Positions 35,127 to 43,918 of a DNA stretch of 49,296 nt are shown piece after piece. The stretch is from Pseudomonadales bacterium (GTDB taxonomy: Bacteria; Pseudomonadota; Gammaproteobacteria; Pseudomonadales; Pseudohongiellaceae), in NCBI GenBank assembly GCA_023254735.1, contig JALRKV010000019.1, positions 1 through 49,296 on the forward strand, given 5' to 3'. Below the pieces are notes generated by a model. The model was not told the origin of the DNA and did not search any database. It saw only the letters and a list, made by a program, of their open reading frames with translations. Position 1 is the stretch's first letter; each line of letters begins with the position of its first letter. A program made the translations under genes and the position numbers.

Positions 35127-36074
35127 ATGCCGAAGGTTACTCGCGTGCAGGATTCATCAAAGCCATCAGAGTCATCAGAGCCATCGAAGTCATCGGACAT
35201 CCTCCCCATCGAAGCGAGTAGCCTCGGCATGGGTGACAGCCTTAGCCGGCTGCTGGGCGTTAATGAATCAGATGGTGAAAGCTCACCGACTATCGAAGAG
35301 CTGCTCGAGAGCAACCGCAATCTCTGGCGGGGCCGTGAACATACAGGACTCTCCGGCGAGGCCATAGCGACTGGCTTTGCCGAGCTCGACGCTATGCTGC
35401 CGGCGGGCGGCTGGCCAATGCAGGGGATCATCGAGATTGTGAGCGAGCGCTGGGGTGTCGGCGAGCTGCAACTGTTTTTGCCTTTGATGCGCCACCTTAT
35501 CGCACGCGGTAACTGGGTGCTCTGGATCGCGCCGCCTCATCTGCCTTACGCGCCGGGCTTGGCTCAGGCAGGCATCGATCTTAGGCGAATTTTGATTGTA
35601 GGCGGCGCAGAGACTCCGCTTAGATCTGAGGATTTTTACGGGAAGAAGTCAGCTCAAGAGCCGGTCTCCTCAGAGAGACTGTCGAGTAAAGAGGCACTTT
35701 GGAGCATGGAAAAAGCACTGCAAACCCAGCACTGCGGCCTAGTTCTGGCCTGGCATAGCCACCTCGCGCAGCCGACACTGCGCCGCCTGCAGCTCGCAGC
35801 GATTACCGGCAAAACTCTCGGGGTGTTGTTCATGAGTAAAAATAGTGAGCACTCACCTTCTTCTATGAGACTTAAAATCAAGGGGCTTTCCTCTGAAACT
35901 AGTGACACAGCTGGCGCCTACGCCGAGGTCAGTCTGCTCAAAGCGCGGGGGAGTTACCGGCAGAGCTCGGTGCGCATCACACTAGGCCCCCACTCTCAAA
36001 CAGCCCCCGATGGCAGTGCGTCCAGCAACCTAACAAAAGCAGCGTCGACACAGCGAGGTTCTGATCATGATTAA
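35127..36074 (+). CDS. imuA: ImuA, RecA-like translesion accessory protein
   Basis: A 315-aa ImuA/SulA-like protein that supports SOS mutagenesis with ImuB and DnaE2. It shows the family pattern PAGGWPMQGIIEIVSERWGVGELQL and LWIAPPHLPYAPGL, a degenerate RecA core. Its N-terminus has a Ser/Pro/Glu repeat (SKPSESSEPSKSSD) encoded by a 9-bp-period DNA repeat at 35155-35199. The start lacks a clear ribosome site and lies 11 nt after the LexA box. imuB overlaps its end by 8 nt, so the two are translationally coupled. Confidence 0.9.
   Translation: MPKVTRVQDSSKPSESSEPSKSSDILPIEASSLGMGDSLSRLLGVNESDGESSPTIEELLESNRNLWRGREHTGLSGEAIATGFAELDAMLPAGGWPMQGIIEIVSERWGVGELQLFLPLMRHLIARGNWVLWIAPPHLPYAPGLAQAGIDLRRILIVGGAETPLRSEDFYGKKSAQEPVSSERLSSKEALWSMEKALQTQHCGLVLAWHSHLAQPTLRRLQLAAITGKTLGVLFMSKNSEHSPSSMRLKIKGLSSETSDTAGAYAEVSLLKARGSYRQSSVRITLGPHSQTAPDGSASSNLTKAASTQRGSDHD
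35155..35199 (+). repeat. Short 9-bp-period repeat within imuA
   Basis: Successive units such as TCATCAAAGCCATCAGAG and TCATCAGAGCCATCGAAG, with period 9/18, encode the SKPSESSEPSKSSD linker. Copy number could vary between strains without changing the frame. Confidence 0.6.
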
Positions 36075-37584
36075 ATCTACTAGCCCCACGCAGCTCACTC
36101 TGTTGCCACAGCCGGATCGCCGCTCTGGCCCACACCAAGAAAACCATTCGGCGCTACGGAGCGCTCCATCGCCCGTGCAGCCTAGCGCAGAGCGCACTCG
36201 GTCGCGGCCTTTAAATCCGGTACCGCGAACAGCCCCGGCGAAGAAAAGCCGTCAGAGTCTCTGGTATTGTCTCTACTTACCCCAGCTCAGCACCATCGCG
36301 GCAGACGAGCAGCGCGAATGCCTCGACAGCCTCGCACAACTAGCGCAGGAATTTAGTTCGGCGATAAGCCTGCAGCCGCAGGCAATCGTCTTTGAGATCC
36401 GTAGCGGGCTCAAGTATTTCGGCGGCGCGGAATCTCTTCATGTTGGTTTTAGAGAAAGGGTTCGGGCGCTCCTCGTCACACGCTCTCTGCCACCCGAATT
36501 CGCCTATGCCGCCTGCCCGACTATCGAGGGCAGTCTGTTGCTCGCACGCGGAGGCGGTAACACACTGGTGTATCGCAAAGAAAATCTCAATTCGGCACTC
36601 GGCCAACTCTCTATCGAGACCCTGCAGCTTAAACCTGAGCCGCACAGGCGACTGATCAATATGGGTATAAGGCGTCTTGGTGACCTATGGCGACTGCCGC
36701 CGGCGGGACTCAGGCGACGCTTCGGCAGTGATTTCCTTGCCCTGATCAATAAAGCACTGGGCAAGGCACCAGAGCCGATTAAAAATTATCTGCCCCCGCC
36801 GGCGTTTGTGCATTCCTACGAGCTGCCCTATGAGGTTGAGAATCTGAACCGGCTGCGGCCCGTGGTCGACGAAATGATCGCGCAGCTTTGCGATTTTCTC
36901 CGCCATCGTGAGCTGTGTGCCAGCAGCATCGAGCTATCCCTGCTCCATGAGCGCCGCGAGGCAACTCAGGTCGACGTAGGTTTGCGGCAAGCGAGCCGTT
37001 CGCAGCAGCATCTCATGCTACTTATCGATACCCACCTCGACTCTCTGCAGATACCCGCGCCGGTTACAGCCCTGCGCCTAAAGGTCACGCAGTTCGATGC
37101 TTTCATGAGCCACAGCGAGTCGCTACTTATCGGTGCAGACGAGGCTCCTACCGAAAACACGGCTAACAGTCTTGCTCAATTTATGGAGCGCCTGCAGGCG
37201 CGTCTGGGTAACGAACAGGTCAAATCCCTCAGCGCTGTCGAAGAACACTGCCCCGAATACGCAAGCGAGTCGGTGCGCACCGGCCGCAATGAAACCTATC
37301 CGCTAGCGCTTGGCGGCAGTGGCGAGGCACCTGCGCCGAGCAACCCGCGCCCTCTCTGGCTTCTCGACGAGCCGCTGTTACTGTCGCTGCGCGGTGGCAG
37401 CCTCTACCATCGTCAGGCTATTACATTATTAAGCGGGCCCGAGCGCATAGAGGCTCGCTGGTGGTCGGGGGATGAGGTTTGCCGCGACTACTATGTCGCA
37501 CGCGAAGGAGGCGGGAGCAGGCTGTGGATCTACCGTGAGCGCGGCGGCGAACGGCACTGGTATCTACACGGCTATTTCGCCTGA
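36067..37584 (+). CDS. imuB: ImuB, catalytically inactive Y-family polymerase homologue
   Basis: A 505-aa protein acting as hub of the ImuA-ImuB-DnaE2 mutasome. After about 75 residues of Pro/Ser/Arg-rich leader, the Y-family fold begins with LWYCLYLPQLSTIA, which lacks the catalytic Asp of DinB-type enzymes, as in all ImuB. Helix-hairpin-helix segment NMGIRRLGDLWRLPPAGLRRRFG is present, and the C-terminus has WWSGDEVCRDYYVARE. A QLTLL motif at residues about 9-13, close to the beta-clamp pentapeptide, is unusual in being N-terminal. It is converging with dnaE2, 42 bp away. Confidence 0.9.
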   Translation: MIKSTSPTQLTLLPQPDRRSGPHQENHSALRSAPSPVQPSAERTRSRPLNPVPRTAPAKKSRQSLWYCLYLPQLSTIAADEQRECLDSLAQLAQEFSSAISLQPQAIVFEIRSGLKYFGGAESLHVGFRERVRALLVTRSLPPEFAYAACPTIEGSLLLARGGGNTLVYRKENLNSALGQLSIETLQLKPEPHRRLINMGIRRLGDLWRLPPAGLRRRFGSDFLALINKALGKAPEPIKNYLPPPAFVHSYELPYEVENLNRLRPVVDEMIAQLCDFLRHRELCASSIELSLLHERREATQVDVGLRQASRSQQHLMLLIDTHLDSLQIPAPVTALRLKVTQFDAFMSHSESLLIGADEAPTENTANSLAQFMERLQARLGNEQVKSLSAVEEHCPEYASESVRTGRNETYPLALGGSGEAPAPSNPRPLWLLDEPLLLSLRGGSLYHRQAITLLSGPERIEARWWSGDEVCRDYYVAREGGGSRLWIYRERGGERHWYLHGYFA

Positions 37585-37626
37585 AGGCAGGCTGAGAATG
37601 CGCAAGGGAGAGAGTAGGCAGAGCCA

Positions 37627-40600
37627 CTAGGTAAAATCTCGTGAAGAAAGCGACAGCTCGCCGAGCCAGCTCGTAAGGTCAACCAGATCGTCGGCAATCA
37701 CATGAATCACACCGTCGCTCTCTTGCACCCTGCCCACAACGCCGATCAACATCGCTTGCCGCAGCACCGGCCGCAGACGCTCGCCCAGAGCGGGCCATAC
37801 GACAACATTTATGTGCCCCGCCTCGTCCTCTAGGGTGAGAAAGGTCACGCCGGATGCCGTCATAGGGCGCTGCCGGCAAGTTACCAGACCCGCGATCTTC
37901 GTCATCTGCTCATTACCGAGCTGCCGAAGCTCCCCAGAGCAGCTCGCGCCGAAGCGGGCCAGGTGGTCGCGCAGCAGAGCGAGCGGATGCCTGCGCAAGG
38001 TAAATCCCGTTGCGGCATAGTCGCCTGCAACATTCTGACTTTCGCTCGCCAACGGCAGCATTACTCCGAGACCAAAATCGCTGTCGACATTCGCCGCGTC
38101 ATCAAACAAATCTGCTGTCATGCGCGAATAGGAAGAGGAATGAGAAATAGAATGAGGAGAAGAGTGGCCCTGCGCCGTGATCACCCCCGCTGCATGCCAG
38201 AAGGCACGATGCCGATCTCCTGCCAGACCGCGCAGCGCGTCGGCGGCGGCCAGAGCTTCAAGGTCACGGCGATCGATTCCCGCCCGAAACACCAGATCCT
38301 GAATGGATATATAGGCGCCACCGCTGCGCGCTTCTACTATCGCCATCGCGGCCTGATCTGACAGCCCTTTGACCAAATTAAAACCGATCCGCAGCCGCCG
38401 TTGACGGGGGATGCGAACCTCGGCGGTTTCGACAGCCTCAAGCGAGCAGCTCACCATGCTCTTGTTAACCTCGGCAGGCACCACCTCAACCCCATGGCGC
38501 TGCGCGTCCTTAATCAGCTGCGCCGGCGCGTAGAATCCCATCGGTTGACTGTTAAGCAGCGCGCAACAAAAAGCAGCAGGGTGATAGCATTTAAGCCAAG
38601 ACGAAACATAGGCAATCAGCGCAAAGCTTGCCGAATGCGACTCGGGAAACCCGTAGTCGCCGAAGCCTTTTATTTGATTAAACAACTGCTCGGCAAAACT
38701 CGGTTCATAGCCTCGATCGAGCATGCCCGTGACGAGTTTCTCGCGGTAGTGTTCTAACCCTCCCTTGCGCTTCCATGCGGCCATTGCGCGGCGCAGGCCA
38801 TCTGCCTCGCCACCGCTAAATCCTGCGGCGACCATTGCCAGCTGCATTACCTGCTCCTGAAAAATAGGCACGCCGAGTGTTCGCGCAAGCACGCTTTTGA
38901 CCGCCTCGCTTGGATAGCTGATCGCCTCTTTACCGCTGCGACGATTAAGGTAGGGATGCACCATTTCACCCTGAATTGGGCCGGGCCGCACGATCGCTAT
39001 CTGAATCACGAGGTCGTAATAGCAGCGCGGTTTAAGTCGTGGCAGCATACTCATCTGCGCGCGCGATTCGATCTGAAAGACGCCAATCGTGTCGGCAGCA
39101 CACATCATGTCGTAAACCGCGGGGTCCTCGGCTGGAATCCTCTGAATCGTCAGCGGCTCATCGCTGTATTCGCTCACCAAGTCGAGGCATTTACGCACTG
39201 CGCTAAGCATACCGAGCGCGAGCACATCGATTTTTAACAGGCCCAATGCCTCGAGGTCGTTCTTCTCCCACTGAATAATCGTGCGGTCTGCCATCGCCGC
39301 ATTCTCGATCGGCACGAGATGAGTAAGCGGGCCTTGGCTAATAACAAACCCACCCACATGCTGCGATAGATGCCGCGGAAAACCGATAAGTTGACCCGCT
39401 AATTCAACGAGCAATTTTACCTTGGGGTCTGTCCTGTCAATCTGCGCATCGGCAAGCTGCTGCTCTAAGTTTTCGCCCCACCAGTAGATCGCCTTGGAGA
39501 GGTGGTCTAGCACGGCGTCTTCAAATCCAAGTGCCTTGCCGATATCGCGAATCGCCGAGCGCGACTGATAGGTGATCACAGTGGCAGCGAGCGCCGCACG
39601 GCCACGCCCGTACTTTGCGTAGATATACTGGATTACCTCTTCGCGACGCGAGTTCTCGAAATCAACATCGATGTCGGGAGGCTCATCGCGCTCTTTGGAA
39701 ATAAACCGCTCGAACAACACGTCGACACGAGCGGGATCGACTTCGGTAATGCCCAGGCAATAACACACCGCCGAATTCGCCGCAGACCCGCGGCCCTGAC
39801 AAAGAATGCGCTTGCGCCTCGCAAAGGCGACAATGTCATGTACCGTAAGAAAGTAGTGTTCATACCCAAGCTCTTTGACCAAGCCGAGCTCGTGCTCGAT
39901 CAGATTGCGCACCTTAGGACTCACTCCCTGCGGCCAGCGCTCGCGTATCCCCGCCTCCGTTAGTTCACGCAGCCATCCGCTCGGCGTGTACTGTGGCGGT
40001 ACGAGTTCGCGCGGATATTCATAGCGCAGTTCGTCGAGCGAAAAATCACAGGCGTCGGCGATGTTGATGGTTTCAGCAAGCAGCGCCGGTGGATAGAGTT
40101 TGGCCAGTCGTGCGCGGTCGCGAAGATGACGCTCGTTGTTAGGCTCGCCCGCATAGCCTAGCTTATTCAACGCTCGACCTAGGCGTATGGCCGTCAGCGT
40201 GTCCAGAAGCACGCGCCGACTCGGCTCGTGCATTAGCACACCTCCCGCCGCACACAGCCTGATGCCGAAACGCTCGCCGACCCGCGTTAGCCGCTGCAGC
40301 TCGCCGCGATCGTCGCCGCGCAGATGCAGCTGCACCGCCAAACGCAAATTGTTGCCAAACACTCTTTGTAGCCACGCGGCCTGAAAGGCATAACGCTCGG
40401 CGGCCTCGTCAGAATTAGGCAGCCACAGCGCAAAGCATTCCTCCGGCAGATTGTCTTCGACCATCTGCCTATCTAGCCAATAGTCGCCTTTCGCCGCTGC
40501 CCGTCGCGCACAGCTAATTAGATGGCTGAGCTGTCCATAGCCTCGGCGCGTGCGAGCGATGAGCACCAGACGAAGGTCGAGCGCTGTCTCGGAGATATCG

Positions 40601-40917
40601 ACACAGCCCGACTCCGAGTCCTTAAACGGCGTAGATTTTAGGGCAAGCACCGTGCCTATCAGCAGCTTGAGCCCTCGCTGCTTGGCGGCACTATGCGCCC
40701 GCACGATGCCCGACAGAGAGCACTCATCGCATAGCGCGAGCGCCGAATAGCCGAGCGCGTGTGCCTGCTCTACAAGCTCTTCGGGATAGGAGGCGGCGCG
40801 CAAAAAACTAAAGTTGGATAGACTGTAGAGCTCCGCGTAGGCGGGCAGCTTAGCCAGCGTGTCTGACTGTGGGGTGCCTGGCTTTGAGGTGTTTGAAGGA
40901 AGGGTTTTGGGAATCAT
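37627..40917 (-). CDS. dnaE2: Error-prone DNA polymerase DnaE2
   Basis: A 1096-aa C-family polymerase used in induced mutagenesis. It begins with a PHP domain (YAELYSLSNFSFLRAASYPEELV, CDECSLSGIVRA) and continues with GRGSAANSAVCYCLGIT and the catalytic PDIDVDF, then QVMQLAMVAAGFSGGEADGLRRAM and the OB-fold region near the end (VTFLTLEDEAGHINVVVW). Length matches the DnaE2 family (about 1040-1100 aa). It is on the opposite strand from imuAB, whereas many bacteria encode all three in one operon. Its ATG is 3 nt from a large palindrome with a LexA box, and no separate ribosome site is visible outside it. Confidence 0.95.
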   Translation of the reverse strand: MIPKTLPSNTSKPGTPQSDTLAKLPAYAELYSLSNFSFLRAASYPEELVEQAHALGYSALALCDECSLSGIVRAHSAAKQRGLKLLIGTVLALKSTPFKDSESGCVDISETALDLRLVLIARTRRGYGQLSHLISCARRAAAKGDYWLDRQMVEDNLPEECFALWLPNSDEAAERYAFQAAWLQRVFGNNLRLAVQLHLRGDDRGELQRLTRVGERFGIRLCAAGGVLMHEPSRRVLLDTLTAIRLGRALNKLGYAGEPNNERHLRDRARLAKLYPPALLAETINIADACDFSLDELRYEYPRELVPPQYTPSGWLRELTEAGIRERWPQGVSPKVRNLIEHELGLVKELGYEHYFLTVHDIVAFARRKRILCQGRGSAANSAVCYCLGITEVDPARVDVLFERFISKERDEPPDIDVDFENSRREEVIQYIYAKYGRGRAALAATVITYQSRSAIRDIGKALGFEDAVLDHLSKAIYWWGENLEQQLADAQIDRTDPKVKLLVELAGQLIGFPRHLSQHVGGFVISQGPLTHLVPIENAAMADRTIIQWEKNDLEALGLLKIDVLALGMLSAVRKCLDLVSEYSDEPLTIQRIPAEDPAVYDMMCAADTIGVFQIESRAQMSMLPRLKPRCYYDLVIQIAIVRPGPIQGEMVHPYLNRRSGKEAISYPSEAVKSVLARTLGVPIFQEQVMQLAMVAAGFSGGEADGLRRAMAAWKRKGGLEHYREKLVTGMLDRGYEPSFAEQLFNQIKGFGDYGFPESHSASFALIAYVSSWLKCYHPAAFCCALLNSQPMGFYAPAQLIKDAQRHGVEVVPAEVNKSMVSCSLEAVETAEVRIPRQRRLRIGFNLVKGLSDQAAMAIVEARSGGAYISIQDLVFRAGIDRRDLEALAAADALRGLAGDRHRAFWHAAGVITAQGHSSPHSISHSSSYSRMTADLFDDAANVDSDFGLGVMLPLASESQNVAGDYAATGFTLRRHPLALLRDHLARFGASCSGELRQLGNEQMTKIAGLVTCRQRPMTASGVTFLTLEDEAGHINVVVWPALGERLRPVLRQAMLIGVVGRVQESDGVIHVIADDLVDLTSWLGELSLSSRDFT

Positions 40918-40920
40918 AAC

Positions 40921-40964
40921 GCCGTCTCATAATACTGTTTAAATATACAGTATTATGAGACGGC
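40921..40964. repeat. 44-bp palindrome upstream of dnaE2
   Basis: Perfect 18-bp arms 40921-40938 (GCCGTCTCATAATACTGT) and 40947-40964 (ACAGTATTATGAGACGGC) flank the 8-nt centre TTAAATAT. The inner part is the LexA box. Its left edge lies 3 nt from the dnaE2 start, and 20 nt separate its right edge from the stop of the preceding gene. It may also end that gene's transcript. Confidence 0.9.
40933..40952. promoter_or_regulatory. LexA (SOS) box of dnaE2
   Basis: TACTGTTTAAATATACAGTA contains perfect CTGT-N8-ACAG with TA flanks. It is centred about 26 nt before the dnaE2 ATG on the minus strand. Confidence 0.92.
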
Positions 40965-40984
40965 GAAGAAGAATTTCTTAGAGG

Positions 40985-41965
40985 CTACTCGCCGCTTTCG
41001 CCAGCCGCTGCACGAGCCTCTTCCATACGCTCGCCGCGTAGGATGTTGGTCATGCCGTAATTGCCTTCGTGGCAGGCGTATTCGTACATCTGGCCATCGA
41101 CCTTGGACATCGGCACGCGCGCCACGATTTTGTCTTTGAACGTGCTGGGGTCATCGACTGTGAATTCGTAATCGACCGTGAACTCGTCAACGCGAGTAAA
41201 TCGCTCGGTTAGGAATTTGTCTTTTGCGCTACCGAACACGCTGAAGCTCTGCGTGAGATCGTTGAAATTACGCGTCTCGACGACCAGGGTATCGCCTTCC
41301 CAATAACCCCGCGAGTCACCCGTCCAAAGACGGATATCGTCGTCGATGTGTGCTTCTTTATTGAGTGGCACAATGCGCGCGTCGTGTATCATTTCGGTCA
41401 TGATAACGACGGTGTCTTTATTCTGAACGATCTGAATATTGTTGTTATACATGCTCGGCGTGAAGGGAGGGCCTGAGTTGAAGCCCACGATGCAGCGCTC
41501 TGAAATACCACGGTCTTCATAAGAATCTTTGCCGATTCCGCCAACAACGAGCCGCACGGGACGCTCGCCTTCGATATCAGGTCCAAGACCCCCTGTCTGA
41601 ACGACAACGCCTTCAACACGCTCGGGTATCTGCCCGTTAGTTGGGTAAGTGATCAGCGATGTGCGCAGATTGTCACCGCGGCCTGCTTGCTCAACCCAGA
41701 ACGTGTTGTAGCCGCCAACGCCGTCGTTATTGAGCGCTTCATACTGCTTCTCAACGTAGGAGGCCAGCATGTCAGCCTGCTCCTGCGTCATGTACTCGTT
41801 ATCGCCGAAAAGAGCCGGTCGAGTCATAGGAACGTTCGATGCGAAATTCCAGACGCCCTGCAGATCGGGTTGATCCCACTCTGTTCGCGGTGCCTTATAG
41901 TCAGCCGCTGAGGCTGTCCCAAAGGCAGCAAGCGCAATTGCTGATACCAATAACTTGAATTTCAT
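40985..41965 (-). CDS. Secreted protein of unnamed family
   Basis: A 326-aa exported protein (signal peptide about 1-20, ending ASA-A). It carries features of a large unnamed family found in many Proteobacteria and Acidobacteria: PDLQGVW near the start, YWEGDTLVVETRNFND, TERFTRVDEFTVDYEFTVDDPSTF and, near the end, YEYACHEGNYGMTNIL. The Cys in ACHEGNY is conserved in my memory of the family; function is unknown. GAGGAAG precedes the ATG. The dnaE2 palindrome follows its stop. No operon partner is evident. Confidence 0.8.
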   Translation of the reverse strand: MKFKLLVSAIALAAFGTASAADYKAPRTEWDQPDLQGVWNFASNVPMTRPALFGDNEYMTQEQADMLASYVEKQYEALNNDGVGGYNTFWVEQAGRGDNLRTSLITYPTNGQIPERVEGVVVQTGGLGPDIEGERPVRLVVGGIGKDSYEDRGISERCIVGFNSGPPFTPSMYNNNIQIVQNKDTVVIMTEMIHDARIVPLNKEAHIDDDIRLWTGDSRGYWEGDTLVVETRNFNDLTQSFSVFGSAKDKFLTERFTRVDEFTVDYEFTVDDPSTFKDKIVARVPMSKVDGQMYEYACHEGNYGMTNILRGERMEEARAAAGESGE

Positions 41966-42219
41966 AATCTTCCTCGAATTTTAACTTAATCTAAATTCTG
42001 GTGGTTCAAACGCCAGCTTGGCTGCCGCTTGTTTTCTCATAATTCTGGTTTACTTGCGATTCTTAAGAGCGATCGCTGGGGAGAACCCAAGTGTAAACGA
42101 ACTGCCTTTCATTACAATACGTAGTAAGTAATCAGTAGTGATCATCAAATACAGCAGGCATTGATTCTGCCTGACCTAAACTAGCTGCTCCTCAGGCAGT
42201 GATCAGCGGAGTAATTACA

Positions 42220-42402
42220 ATGGAACATCCCACTAAACCGGCCTCGGGCGATGAAGAGGCCCCCGAAGCGGTCGCCAAGCCTAAGAAAATCGTGCGCGAG
42301 GAGATCAAAGATCGCCATACTAGTCACTGGGACATGGACATGCTTAGCCGCGAGGAGCTAGAGGCGCTCATGACGCAAAAGCCGACCTCCAAACCCGACT
42401 AA
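42220..42402 (+). CDS. 60-aa charged protein of unknown function
   Basis: Starts at ATG 42220 with GGAG 9 nt upstream; a GTG 21 nt earlier is a weaker choice. It is highly charged (PKKIVREEIKDRHTSHWDMDMLSREELEALM) with no signal or membrane segment. Probably a real small gene because of the ribosome site and the ordered, charged helix; no family recognised. Confidence 0.5.
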   Translation: MEHPTKPASGDEEAPEAVAKPKKIVREEIKDRHTSHWDMDMLSREELEALMTQKPTSKPD

Positions 42403-42417
42403 CGTCGTGCAGACAGT

Positions 42418-42448
42418 CCCGATTGATTACAACCCCGATTGGTTGCAG
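42418..42448 (+). repeat. Tandem 16-bp imperfect repeat
   Basis: CCCGATTGATTACAA (42418-42432) and CCCGATTGGTTGCAG (42434-42448) match at 12 of 15 positions, just downstream of the 60-aa gene. No function is assigned. Confidence 0.45.
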
Positions 42449-42550
42449 AAAGACACTTGTCCTACTTTCTCCCCTAGGCGTAGTATCGAGGTCTATCCAA
42501 TTACAAAAGCCTCCATGGTTCTACACCATTAAAATAAGAGAGAGAAACGC

Positions 42551-43882
42551 ATGATGAGCTTCACACGATCTACCGCGTTAACACCCCGCCCACTCACCTG
42601 CGCGCTCGCTGGCATCGCCCTCGCGATTAGCAGCTTTGCAAGCCACGCCGCCGACACTTGGCCCACTACCGAGGTGGGCGCCGCGGCAGCCGGCTTCAGC
42701 GAAGAGGGCATCGCCGCCTTAGACGCCGCGATGGCAAAGGTCGTTGCCGATCAAGACGTCGCCGGCATGGTCTGGTTACTAGCGCGCAACGGCGAGGTAG
42801 CGACATTCGAAAGCGCAGGCCTCGCACGCGTCGACGATCAAGCCCCGATGACGATGGACTCGCTCTTCCGTATCTACTCAATGACCAAGCCCGTTACCGG
42901 CGTCGCTTTGATGATGCTCTACGAACAAGGCTTGTGGAAATTCGACGACCCCGTGAGCCTGCATGCGCCAGAGCTAGCCGGCCTGAAAATCATGACCAGC
43001 TATGATGACAACGGCAACATGGAGCTTGTCTCACCGAGCCGCGAGCCGACGATGCGCGAGCTGCTCAACCATTCCGCCGGCTACGGCTACGGCCTCAGTG
43101 GCAATGATCCGGTGAATGCAAAATTCCGCGAAACCGGCGTGCTTGCCTCAGCCGACCTCGACGAACTGATCGCCAAAGTTGCGGATATTCCGCTTCTCTT
43201 TGAGCCGGGGGAGCGCTGGTCGTACTCAATTTCGGTCGATATTCAGGGCTATATCGTGCAGCGCCTCTCTGGCAAACGCTTCGGTGAATTCCTCGAAGAA
43301 GAAATCTTCGCGCCGCTTGGCATGAACGACACGCGATTTTTCGTCAAAGCGGAGGACGTGGGCCGTTTCGCCGAAGTCCATAATTGGGACAGCGAGCGTA
43401 ACCGGCTCGTGCAGCGTCCTCATCGCACCGATCGGCCTAGCTATTTAGACCCTGAACGTCTCGAATCTGGCGGTGGTGGCCTCGTCTCATCAACCCACGA
43501 CTACGCGCGCTTCTTGCAGCTACTCGTTAATGAAGGCGAGCTCGAGGGCACGCGCCTGCTGACCCCCGAAAGCATTCGCATCATGCGCACGAACAGCCTA
43601 CGCGATGGGCTTAACCTGCGCGGCAGTCTGACGAGCGAAGGTCAGGCAGGTCAGGGATTCGGCGTGGATTTTGCGGTCATCACTGACCCCGAAAAAGCGA
43701 ACTCGCCAAACAGCCCCGGCACCTACTATTGGGGCGGGGCTGCAGGCACCTGGTTTTGGGTTGATCCGGTTGAGGATATGTTCTGGCTAGGGATGATCCA
43801 AGCTCAGGGCGAAACCCGCCCGGGCGCAGCCGACATGCGCGGCATCGCTGCCGATATCATCTACGAGAGCCTACTCGATTAA
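42551..43882 (+). CDS. Periplasmic serine hydrolase, beta-lactamase class C family
   Basis: A 443-aa exported esterase/peptidase-like enzyme. Signal peptide about 1-33 (SHA-AD). The catalytic Ser-x-x-Lys is SMTK (110-113), and Tyr225 in WSYSIS replaces the usual YxN tyrosine. GGAAGTWFWVDP near the end corresponds to the KTG/HxG strand. GLVSSTHDYARFLQLL is typical of the family. Two consecutive ATGs start the frame with AAGAGAGAG upstream. Such enzymes are often esterases or D-peptidases rather than drug-resistance enzymes; substrate unknown. A gene for a 369-aa protein follows after 36 nt, same strand. Confidence 0.9.
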   Translation: MMSFTRSTALTPRPLTCALAGIALAISSFASHAADTWPTTEVGAAAAGFSEEGIAALDAAMAKVVADQDVAGMVWLLARNGEVATFESAGLARVDDQAPMTMDSLFRIYSMTKPVTGVALMMLYEQGLWKFDDPVSLHAPELAGLKIMTSYDDNGNMELVSPSREPTMRELLNHSAGYGYGLSGNDPVNAKFRETGVLASADLDELIAKVADIPLLFEPGERWSYSISVDIQGYIVQRLSGKRFGEFLEEEIFAPLGMNDTRFFVKAEDVGRFAEVHNWDSERNRLVQRPHRTDRPSYLDPERLESGGGGLVSSTHDYARFLQLLVNEGELEGTRLLTPESIRIMRTNSLRDGLNLRGSLTSEGQAGQGFGVDFAVITDPEKANSPNSPGTYYWGGAAGTWFWVDPVEDMFWLGMIQAQGETRPGAADMRGIAADIIYESLLD

Positions 43883-43918
43883 GCGCTTAGAAAGAGTAGC
43901 GAGAAACTAGAGAGTGCG

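Noticed and set aside
42551..43882. Antibiotic-resistance beta-lactamase
   Set aside because: The class C fold is shared with esterases and D-peptidases; the usual YxN and KTG motifs are altered.
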